Part shown: positions 1 through 11,200 of the stretch, piece after piece | Layout: each line of letters starts with the position of its first letter | Numbering within the stretch: the first letter of the stretch is position 1 | Origin: Pholis gunnellus | Lineage: Eukaryota > Chordata > Actinopteri > Perciformes > Pholidae | Assembly: GCA_910591455.2 (NCBI GenBank) | Contig: OU342817.1 | Location: 4,223,980-4,287,979 of the forward strand | Reading direction: 5' to 3' | Length of the DNA stretch: 64,000 nucleotides | Notes under the pieces: generated by a model | What the model saw: only the letters and a program-made list of their open reading frames with translations | Told to the model about the DNA's origin: nothing | Databases searched by the model: none | Translations under genes and position numbers: made by a program

Positions 1-1671
1 AACATTGAGTTAAAAAAAGTTGACACCATTAAAATGTCTGGGTTTTTGCGCGTTCGCGTGTCGGAATCGATCATCGGACAACGGATTCAAGTTCTGCAGA
101 ATTCGGACTGGATTACAACCCTTTCAGAGCAACAGGTTTCAGTTTAACGAATCCATCCGTGGTTGCTCGTAGATAATAAGCACAGATGAGTAAGTATTTT
201 AAATTAATCACAGGCATTTAAGAGGACACCCACAAGTTCTGTTGGTGTTTGCAACCGCTGCCATCACTAAGAGCAGTTAACACGGTCACTTGTTAAACCG
301 AGACACCGAGGCTTCGAGCTATTGAACGTGCTGACGAGCACTGGACTGATCAAAAATACTCGCGTTAGTAGCTCCCACTTCTTAACTCAATAACCTCTCA
401 GTCCATGGTGTTTGTGGTTCTGTACATGACCATAGATAACCTAGTTGTAAGCATCTAGTGACTTCTAGCTCGTAGTTTCTAACGTTATGGGCTAGCATTC
501 TCCACCAAAATATGTGGCCACTAAATAAAAGATTTCTTATACACTCACAAAGAGTCTGGAAAGTCAATTTGGTTTAGGTTGCATTCGCAATTTCTGGTAA
601 TTAATGTCCTTGCTCTGTCGCACTGCGGTTGTTAAACTGCGTTCGCACACTTTGTAAACTATAAAAATCTATATAAATAAAGCTTTACTCACTTACTCTA
701 TATGTTCACCAGTGTGTTGCTAACTTTGTCAGTTGTTTTGTGCTGGACAGGTAGTTTACAGTGGATTCATCGGAGCTGCCTGCTGCTCATTACACATAGG
801 CATTTGATCCATAGTTAATAAAAGATATTGATTAGAGAAGCTTCAGCAAACAATGTTTTCCACCAACAGCCATAAAGCATATTAATATAACGATTCTCCG
901 TTAGTTTCAGGCTTGAGCTGTCCTTGAGCTTTTTTTTAAAACTGTCAATAGAATTGTGCGTGGCATAGATTTTGCATTTACATTTGACTGTACACAGAGC
1001 ACTTAGCATACATTATAGTTCTGTGCACTGCCGAATCTAGTTTGAAAGACTCATTTTGTGTAGATTTCTATTTGTCTTGGACTAACTGGTGGTCAGAGTG
1101 ATGCAGGTGATTCCTTCCCTTTTTAAAATGTTCCTCTCCTCCTCTCTCGCTGTTCTGAAACAAGACTGTCATGACTTCCTTCCATGAAGAGAAACATTGA
1201 TTTCGGCTCAGCGGGGATCATGCAAAACAGCCTCTCATTAAAATCATAATTAGAACTTGGAAATGGCACACGGGGTTCAACTCTAAGGGCGAGCTGAAAA
1301 TCACTGGAAACTATCAAACTTGCACTTAGCCTTTCACTCCCGAACAAAACATGTCTGATTCCGGTCACACGACGTGAGGTGAAAGCTAAAAGCAACGTCA
1401 CACCTGCTGGAGATGTTTCCAGCGTTATATTGAGGTCTAACTGTCCTGTTTCATCCTGTTTAGTGACCAAAAAAAGGACTTATTTAAGATACTAAAATAT
1501 GTTCGATTTTACTGTAACACGTTAAAAAAAAAACTAAAACCTGAAGGTCACTGCAGTGCGTCATCATCATCCATTGTTACACAAATATCAAACTATGAAG
1601 TCACATCAACTCTCTGACAGTCCTCATAAACTCCCCCATCAGTTGTGAGGGTCCATTTTAAACACACACAC

Positions 1672-1703
<32 letters not shown>

Positions 1704-2340
1704 TCTGCCCTCTCCCTGTCCCCAGCCCTGGTTGCCTAGGAGACAGCTGAGATGGGGACCCCGTCTCATAACGCACCGATAGGGCTGAGTGTGACTGGCT
1801 GCAGGAAGATGCATGGGATCTTTAACGCCATCTAGCAGCCAAGACAGAGAAAGACATTTAATGTGGCTTTTTTTTTTTTTTTTTTTTAAAGCCACGATTC
1901 TGCCTAGTAACCAAATATGCTGACTTCTTCTCCTGGTTGCTGAGATCCCAGGCTGGAATTTCTAATGAGACACATCGTACTGCGGAGCTTCAATTTATGT
2001 TCAATATGGGCCATTGGTCAAATAGTAGCCGACTAGGTCATCGCTCATGGATTGTACAAAATAAGGGGAGGGGGGGGGGAGGTTTTATTTATTTTATTTA
2101 AAAGGGACCATGTACAGTTTAAAACATAAATGTCACCATTTGATGCACCGTACCACATTATAGCGTTAAGCTCATTTGCATCTGTAGTCCCTTGGCAGGT
2201 CAAAACAGGGAAAGCAGCTCTAATGCAGGAAGGCAGCTTCAGCCTGTGGCTGAGAAAATGATCACGCTTTTTATATATTTTCCGTTGGTGGAAATTACAT
2301 TTATTCAACAACTGAACTTCAGTATAATTTTGAGGTTTAC
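1..2340. other. Left flank, no gene recognised
   Basis: Mixed-composition sequence with a (CA)n microsatellite (1661-1702) and a T-run (1867-1887). Open frames here are short, lack splice context and resemble no known protein. Part may be downstream sequence of kcnj9, which reads leftward from 5257. Confidence 0.6.
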
Positions 2341-2344
2341 ACTA

Positions 2345-2720
2345 CTTCACACATTGCAGAGGTAAATATTGTATTTTTTTTTACTACAGTAGATTTATGT
2401 GACAGCTATAGTTATTTGTCATATTCAGCTTTTAAAATGTAGCATTGGTGAACTACCCGGCTAAATATAAACGTTGTATACAGTAGAAAGTATTACATTG
2501 AGCATCAATAATGGATGTGCTATATTGTAATTCTGTAACACTGACAGGGGCCATTCTGTAAAGAATATAGTAGTAGTACTCTTTAAGTACACTTTATTGC
2601 CTTCTGTAGTTTTACTTTAAAAAACAGTAATACAGGACTTTTAGTTGTGATAAAGTATTTAATGTGTTATTGCTACTTTTACTCGAGTAAATGCACTTTA
2701 CTTAATATATTTCTGTACTG
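2345..2720 (+). repeat. Dispersed 'TACTTTTACTCGAGTAAA' teleost repeat, copy 1
   Basis: Degenerate copy of a fish repeat rich in TTTACTC/AAGTAC words, containing GCTACTTTTACTCGAGTAAA near 2672 and GGCCATTCTGTAAAG near 2549. The same word order recurs near 16.6, 25.5, 43.3 and 57.1 kb. No coding capacity. The boundaries are approximate. Confidence 0.65.
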
Positions 2721-2929
2721 TACTACATGACATAAAAACCAAGGAAAAAAGGAACAAATGTGTGTACTTGTGTTCTACAAAGTAGTCTCCTTAGTATCCT
2801 AATGATCAATTGGTCCACTCTGTGAATCTCCTCACTTATGATTCAGTAATAATTCATCACTTTGAACAACAAAAATACATTAGGTAGACTCTCCATACGC
2901 CAAAAAGTACCAGTAATTGCTTTTATGTA

Positions 2930-3245
2930 TTTTAATACAGTGAAGAAAGAAATATTCAGGTATACCTAAGTAAAAGAAGCAATACCGCAATGTAAATGTA
3001 CTCCATTACCACTGTCCCTGTAATTGTGTTATATATTGGTTATACTATCGAGGCTGCATCAATGTCTCTGCTGCATTTCAATGTTGTAGCTGGTGGATGT
3101 GATGCTCATTTTAACTTGTTGTACTGTTGAGTAGTTTAACAACAATTCATCTACAAAGTAACAAGTAACTATAGCTTTAAAATAAATGTAGTGAGGTAAA
3201 AAGTACAATACTTCCCTCTGAAATGTAATGAAGTAGAAGACAAAT
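2930..3245 (-). repeat. Same dispersed repeat, copy 2, inverted relative to copy 1
   Basis: Reads as the reverse complement of the family: TAGTGAGGTAAAAAGTACAATA near 3188 and GAGTAGTTTAACAAC near 3129 correspond to forward words in the other copies. With copy 1 it forms an imperfect inverted pair about 200 bp apart. Confidence 0.6.
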
Positions 3246-3899
3246 GTCTTTTACTGTCTGTTATGTTTAAGACCTAGTCCATGTCCTATGATATCATTTA
3301 GGGTTAAGCCTCACTCTTTACTGCATTCTGACACATTTTTCATATCAACGCTTCAGTACGCACAGTATGTAAATATAGCGTACTTTTATGTATGGAGCCC
3401 TTCCGCAGAATATCACACAAAGTTTTTTTCTGTAATATACTGCAGTTTATTAACTCTAGTTGTATTACATATTAAAAACATCAAGTAAAAATGGCCACAT
3501 ATCTACACAGCAGCAGAAGCAGGGGTTTTTGGGCTGAACTGAGCAGGACACTGTTGTGCTTTTAATTTCTACTCGGCTGGGAACAGAAGATAGATAATCC
3601 TTGTGCTACACACGTTGAACGTGAAACGAAGCCACAGGCACACTCGAGTTGTCCCCTCTCTATATGTTAAAGGTTGTGGATGGTTACTCTAGTCACCATA
3701 ATGTGAGAGTGCAGTTAGGAATGTCAGCTAATTCATACTGGGGGTTATTAAAGAGTAACTTAAATCGTGACCTCGTCTGGTTTAACTTCTCACGTTGCTG
3801 CAGTGATGTACAGGAGCAAAGCGATGTGCTGCTGTTGACGTGGGCAGCAGCTAAAAACATATTTTTACCACCTAAAAAGAAAGGCCCACCTTAAAATGA

Positions 3900-4445
3900 T
3901 TAATATGAGTTAAAGTGTACGTACGCTACCTTTAGGATATTTTCAGGGCTTTGCCTTGCCGTCAGACAACCCTTCTATGATGGGAAATTAAGGTTGTTAT
4001 CTTTTCTCTCTTCAAAGCCACTAGACTCCACTGACAAAAGCAGTACGTTTACCTTGCAGAACACAGGAGCAGCTGCTCCTGCCGCTGCTTTGATCGGTTA
4101 GTTTTGTATGAGTTATAGTGTGACTTTGGTGTTTTAAAGGGTTAGTTTGGATTATTTTGTCAAAGGAGTCTGGTGGCTTTGAAGATAAAATAGATAATCA
4201 GTTCCCCATTTGGCAAGGGCTGTCTGACGGCAAAGTAAAGCGGTGAAAATATTCCAAATATGCCGTACACTCTTTTGTAGGTGGCTATAACACGTTTTGC
4301 TGATGTCCACAGAAGCACATTGTGTTGCTCCCGTGCTGGTGCTCCTGTCTGTTTCTCTAAGCCGGGGGCGTGCCGACTGCCATCCCCTGTAAGTAATACA
4401 CTGACTATGAAAGAGTCCCTCACACAACCCCACTTCAAAAAATTA
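3900..4445. mobile_element. Palindromic MITE-like element
   Basis: The left arm (about 3905-4040), read in reverse, matches the right arm (about 4155-4300). Both contain GGAGTCTRGTGGCTTTGAAG, then a block on GGGYTGTCTGACGGCAA, then GTGAAAATATYC-type sequence. The arms flank a centre of about 115 bp. It encodes no transposase. The terminal blocks resemble a fish MITE with TTTAAAGGG and TTGAAGTGGGG ends. Confidence 0.75.
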
Positions 4446-5256
4446 AATATATTCCTTTAAGTTACTCTTTAACAAACAAGCAATATACTCTGTGCCTAAA
4501 GAAGATAATAAATAGTTTACACCTAGGACAGGAAACCAGATTTGTTGTCCACTGGCAACTTTTATATTTTTTTTGTCTGCCAAATATATATTTATAAACA
4601 TTGTGTCTAGCACCACATGATGGTTTGTGGCCAAATGAAGTTTCTACCAGAGTATCAAATATACCAGCGGCTGTGGGCCGGTGTTACTTTCCCACCATGT
4701 TAACACCTGATTGATGTACAATAAACCTCAGAACAATCTTTGCATCTAAAATAATTTGAAGTCACTACCATTTCAGTCTATACTTCAATATCATCTAGTG
4801 ATATTCATGCGCAGGTGAACATAAAGCGTCTATGCACGGCACTTATTTTAAATGTGAACAATCCACGCACGTGACGCTGCACAAACAACCACCTTGTCAT
4901 CTTTTTTGCAACATTCTGCCGTGGTCCACCGGATATACTAGTGTTGACTCCACCTAAAGCATAGTTTTGTCATTTAAATGTAGATATAGGCAAGGGTGAT
5001 TGGAGCTAACAACACAGACCGAAGAACAAAAATTAAAAAAAGATAGCACACATACAGTACACTTGTAACAAAGATCAACATGGAAATAAAAGACAAAATA
5101 TCAAGAAATACGCTTTCATATGGTAACATAAGATATGGCATATACTGTAGAACTGGGCACAATGAAACTACTCATTTGCCTTGAAAGAAAAGATTTGCAA
5201 ACACAAATTGTGGTGAGGTGGCGTTAAAATGAAGGTCTTTGTAAACATTGTCCGTT

Positions 5257-8200
5257 CTAGGCCTCTGATTCGGACTGGTCGGTGGCGACGCTGCCGTTCA
5301 GCTCGCCCAGTCCTGTCTGCTCCTGGATGTCCGTCATCTCTCCCACGATGAAGGTCGGCTCCCCTCCTTTGCTGTTGGCCGAGCCGCTGTCCGGCTGCTT
5401 GGCCGCCTGGTTGGTCAGGGTGGGCTCCTCGTCCAGCCTGCTGGAGATGGACCAGTAGAGGTGAGCGTCCAGCCTGGCCGCAGCCAATGAGAGCTCACGT
5501 GCAGAGACGGAGGGCGTGTCCACCTTGGGAGGAGGGGAAACGAGTAGAGTTGGTCAAATCACTAAACTCTTATTTCAGATTTCCACTTAAAGAAGAGATT
5601 AGCATTGCCAAGATGGCAAAAAAGAAGCCCCATTCACTGAGCTAGATTTTAGCCATTTTGGGAAATACACTTATTTGCTTCTGTGATGAGATTTATCTGA
5701 GCTTTATTATATTAGCTTAGTTTAAAGACTAGAAACAGCTAGCCTGGCTCTGTCTAAGGGTAACAGGTAACAGAGGTAACAGAAAAGCGGCGAAAAAAGC
5801 GGCGAAAAGCGGCACACAGCTCAGCCCGACTGTCACAGCTGGTTTCAAGACCTACGCAGTTGTCATTTTCCCGCCCAGTGCTCAGGTTGTGTGGAGCAAA
5901 TGTACTTGAGCCCATCTGTGCGCCCATGGGCGTGTAGGTCTTTAAACGAGGTGTGGTCAGGCGCATTGTTGGCGCAGTGCTATCTTGAGGCAGCAGAAAG
6001 CCAATGAGCCAATGACAAACAAAGCCATGTCTAAAGTCAATGGCACAGTATTTTCCGTACACTCCGCTTGGTGAACACACAGGGAGGTGCAGCAGCGCCT
6101 TCCTCGTCAGTTAAATAGGTTGTTGTGTGTTTGCTCGTGTGCAGTGAAATGGAATTGTTAAAGGGACAGGGGATTGGGAGACAGCGGAGGGTCCGCTGCT
6201 CCCGTAAATGGTGTGCCTGCATGCTTTCACTTCGCAAACAAGCAGATGTGTTTCCTCAGCAAAAAAACGCTTGTTTCTCCAATTTGCTGAATAGGCCAAT
6301 TAAATAGCAAAGTGCCAGGGGAAGGAGCACCTGGCCTTTTAAAGGGAGTGGGATATGACACTCTGATGGCTTGAATTCATGTTACACCCTAAAACACACC
6401 TATGATTACTTAAGTGACAACATACAACCCCTTTGCGGCGTACTTTGCGTCCATATTATGTGCTGTTTAACTAGCATGGACACTCCCTAAATGCACTTGT
6501 ACCATCCACTTAATGACATGCGCTATAGATCGGGATCTTGTCATCTCGAGAAGTTGCAGTGCAAACAGCGTAGACTACAGGAAGTCAAACAGAGCCAGGC
6601 TAGCTGTTTGTCCCCGTTTCCAGTCTCTATGCTAAGCTAAGCTAACCAGCTGCTGGTGGTAGCTTCATATTTAACAGACAAATATCAGAGTGGCATCGAT
6701 CTTCTCACTTTACTCTCAGCAAGAAAACACATAAGTAAACTATTCCTTTAAATGTTGTAGTTTACTTGATCAGTATCCCCTTTTCTCCTCCACCAGCATC
6801 GCCTAACGCCGAGTACAAGCTGCTTTGGAGATCAACTCACCCACAGAAGTCAAAATGATTAATTGATGATTCATTTTGAACTCGGTTTGAAGCAGTTTTA
6901 AAGAGAGGTCAAACATGTAGCAATGTGTGATGAAGTACTTCTTGTATTCGTTTTTTAGCATGTTATTGTGCTAGTGTCTGTGCTCTCTGTGTACATTTGT
7001 ATAAAAGCCCATCTAAGGATAGGCATGGATTATGAAAGCTGCGGTGTGTGGCATTGGTCCATGCTATGTCCCTACCGAAATAAACATGAAATAAAAACTT
7101 CAGTTAGAGTTCCTGCATTTCCCAGCATGCCTTTCAACATCCCCGGGAGAACGAGCGCGAGAACTCGGTTATACATGTAGGCGGAGACAGGAATAGGGAC
7201 AACAACTTACTCAAACACTTGTAGTCGGAGGAAGAACTGGCATATTTGCCTCCTCCGATAAAATGTTTAACAGTCATCACAGTTTGACATTTAGGATTAA
7301 ATGTTTTAAATAGTTAGAGCTACCGAAATGAGCCCTCATCAAAAAAGTCCTGAGCTGCTTGACCCAATCAAACACTCCCAGCCTGTAGTTTGTCCCCAGC
7401 TTGGAAATCCCTTTACCTCAAACGTGTGATGAAAGGCTCCGTAGTCGATGTCAAAGAAGCCCTTTGCCAGCAACATCATCGGGCTGAACCTGTGACCCCA
7501 CATGACTTCCTCCGCTAGATAGGAGCTCCTCGCCTGGCACGTCATGCCTGCACACACACAGACACAGCAACACTGATGAGCACCCTCGTGATGCAGGAGA
7601 GGAAAGAACTGGGCAAAAATCAATGTCAACGCAACACACCTGAAACTGGCAGAGATCATTAATTTAGTCACAAACTATTTAAATTGGCGAGGTGTCTTCA
7701 TATGAATACTTATACTTCCTTGTAACTCTCTACCCGCACTCTGACTCAGGGAATCAATATTTGGAGTAGGCAGAGAGGCCACCTTTACCTCATGGAAGAC
7801 GCATCATGAATAGCTCTGATACACTGAATTCCTGCCAAACGGTGAGGATCAGTTGAGTACATCATCCTCTCAGAATGAATCTGACATAAGACAATATGAG
7901 ATAAAGAGCAAAGAGATAAACAGGGCCCGTCTAAATCATTCCCTGGTACAGGGAACTCGTTATTTGTTCCTGTCAGACTCTGAAATACGGCCACGAACGT
8001 CGCAAACTCTGCTTCTAAATGTGTCACGTCTGAGGGGATCTATGAGCAGAGATAAGTGTGATTAACAGCGAGTTAGTCCGTAAGGGGTCGGTGCCTTGCT
8101 CGAGGGCAGAAGAGTGTTCGCTGACACACATTAACTGTTCTGGGATCTGGGTGGTGTCTCTGCCTGCTTGTTGCACACACTAACACTTTTTAATCTTCGA

Positions 8201-11200
8201 TACCAATATATTTTAAAACAGTTAAGTCATGAGAACGTACAGTGTAAGAGCTCAAAACTGTCCCTCTGAAGATCACAAGCTCCAGTGATTACTCTCCAGT
8301 TTTGTTTCCTATTATATAACACATTCACTTGAATATACCTGTATCTAAATATATATGTATATTTCCCGTGTAATCGCAGCATCAAAAGGCCCTAAAAGCT
8401 TCCCGAAAGACGGAGAAGAGATGGAGCGCTCTCAAACAATAAATTGCAGATCTAAACTCAGATATGCTGGAAGGGGAATTTCATTTTCTAATGGACAGCT
8501 TTGGACAGGGTTTGCTTTCTGTAAAACAGTGACGGTATTACTGTAATATCAGACTGTTTTATGCATCTGCAAGATTAATTTCCTAATGCTCAATACTTGT
8601 TGTTGCAGCAAAACATGCATTTACATCGTAGAGGCCATTACAACTTTACAGCCAAATTAAATTGCAAGGCATTATTTCCCATACAAAACAATGCATTCTT
8701 TTATTTTTTTTAATCTACAACAAATCATTTAAAGCCCTTGAGGTGATAAAACATTGTTAATGGTATTGTTTATATGGCTTGTACTTTAATACATTTTAAA
8801 TATATATGCATTTATTTTTGTCACTTTCCAGTAATCATTCACGGCACAGTGATTTTTAACAGCACATTTTTCATTCTTCCACATCTCATATGCAAACGTA
8901 ACATATAAACATATCCTGCTCTGTCATTTTTATGTTGATTATTTTATCTGTGTTATTCAAAACTGCCAGACTTTTAAGATTACCTGCCTCTAAATGTTAG
9001 GGGGAATGCATTACCAAAGGCAGGTGGACGATTTTAATGTTTGCATTCTTATTACTTCACTTTAACAACGTTTGACACGATCCTCACCGGTTGCCTCCAC
9101 CATTCCCTCCAGGATCACCACGATCTCAAAGTCCTCCTTCTCCAGCTGGGCCTGCGACATGTCCCAGAAGGGCGAATGCATGTCGATCTCATGGGAGATC
9201 ACCAGCGGAGAGACCAGGAAGAGACGATCGTCGCCCGTCTCGAAGCCCACGCTGATGTCTGTCTGGTCCAGAGGGATGAACTCGCCTGAAGGAGACAACA
9301 AAACAGGAGGTGAGGAAACGGAAAAGGAGGAGATGAGCGCTTTTGAGTCATAACAGTATAACCATAGACTCTACTCATAAAAAATATGTGTTCCACCTCT
9401 GGTAGCTGTTTTAAAGTAGTAATATTACAAGTAGAAGTTGTGGTTGCCATCATGCTAGTCCCTTTAGTGTAAAATGTGCACCCATGCTATGATTAATCTG
9501 GCAGTCTCACCCTCCTGCGTCTGCTTGGACTTGATGAGCTTGGCCCTCATGTTGGCCCCTACGATGTGGGAGCTCCGCAGGTCGCCCACCCTGAACATCA
9601 GGCAGAGCTTGTCGTCTCTCAGAGAGATGACGGCGTGTTTGGAGAACACCAGCGTCTCTGCCCGTTTGTTGGGCTGCGAGATCTTCACAAACATACAGCC
9701 GACCTGCGCAGAGAGGAGGGGGGGAGGGGGGAGGGGAGTGGGGGACAAGGAAGGGGGGAGGTGAAAACTCAAAGACACACAGAGCAAAATAATCAAATAT
9801 TTGCGGTAACCGGAGAAGCAGAGGATTATTGAAAAATTAATGACTTCTCTTGTTTTTCATAATTAACAGTGATGTAGACAAACAATACTTTGAGCTGACT
9901 ATTTCCAGTGTTCAGTGTTAAAACGCAGTAGTGACACTTGAATTGACCTCAGACTCATTATCTAACATGAATAGTAAAACAGCCCAGTTACTAATATGGC
10001 ATGCTTCCAGCAAAGATGCATAAACATGATTCTGCTCGGACGTCGGCGCGTGGGATCCATCCTCATCAAAAGAGTGCTTACATGGTGGGAAAAATCGAGC
10101 TCCATCAGCACCTTTTTTATGTATATATATTCTTTTTCAGGAAGAGTTTCATCTGCACCAAATTAGTGTAATTTTGTCTGCACGGTATTGATGCATGCAC
10201 GCTTCTCTCTAGGCTCAAGAAAGAAAATGTGTATTAATTATTTAGTTGATTTAGTTGAGCGAACAGGAGGCCTCATTGTAATCAAACAGGTCAAACAGCA
10301 TTTATATTTGTTTTAGATTATTTAGGCTGCGTAAAAATAATACTGCGTAAGATGCATTCTTTAAATGAACATAATCTTCTTTATCAACAACATTAATCAG
10401 AATACATGATACCTTCAACTGAATCTGATCCTTTTTTTTGAAACTGCTTTCTGAAAGTGATTTTCCCGTTTCTCAGTCTCACCATGAAGGCGTTGACCAT
10501 TGAGCCCAGTATAGCTTGCAGCAGCAGCAGCATGGTGCCCACCGGACACTGGTCGGTGATGACGCGGTGGCCGTAGCCAATGGTGGTCTCTGTCTCGATG
10601 GAGAAGAGGAAGGCCGAGATGAAGCCGTTGACATTGTTGACGCACGGCGTCCACGTCTCATCCTCCAGATGGTCCAGATCACCCCTGGGGGGGGGGGAGA
10701 AAGGGGGAGAATGTGTGAGAAAAGGGGGGAGGGGGGAGGTTGACAGAGTGGGTGTCAAGAGGAAAAAATAGACAGAGAGCGTGAAGAGTTATATTCCAAG
10801 AACAGAGGTGCAGAAATATATGGACGACGACTCGTCTCCTTTCAGCTAATTCTGATAATGAATCGAAGTAATCCTCATATTAACCATAATGATTCACGCT
10901 ATCACTTTTTGTTGACGCTGCAAAAACCTACTTTTTCCATCGTAAATCATCACGTGCAGCGTCTTCACTGTGCTGGTTTATCTGTCCTGAGCCACGACGA
11001 GTTGGCAGATTCTCTTTGAAACTACTCGCTACGCTAATGGTCCTGATTAACACAGCTCCGGCCAGAGAGGGAGAGCTCATTAAGGAAAGTGGTGTTAAGT
11101 AGTCTATATAATATATGATTTGTATTGACCTGTGTTGGTGACCAAAGGGATTGCAATAACACCGACAGCTCTCTGGCACAGCTTAAGGTGGCCTGTAATT

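Noticed and set aside
5754..6299. Several 60-108-codon frames in kcnj9 intron 6
   Set aside because: They lie within the nested non-autonomous element and show no transposase motif.
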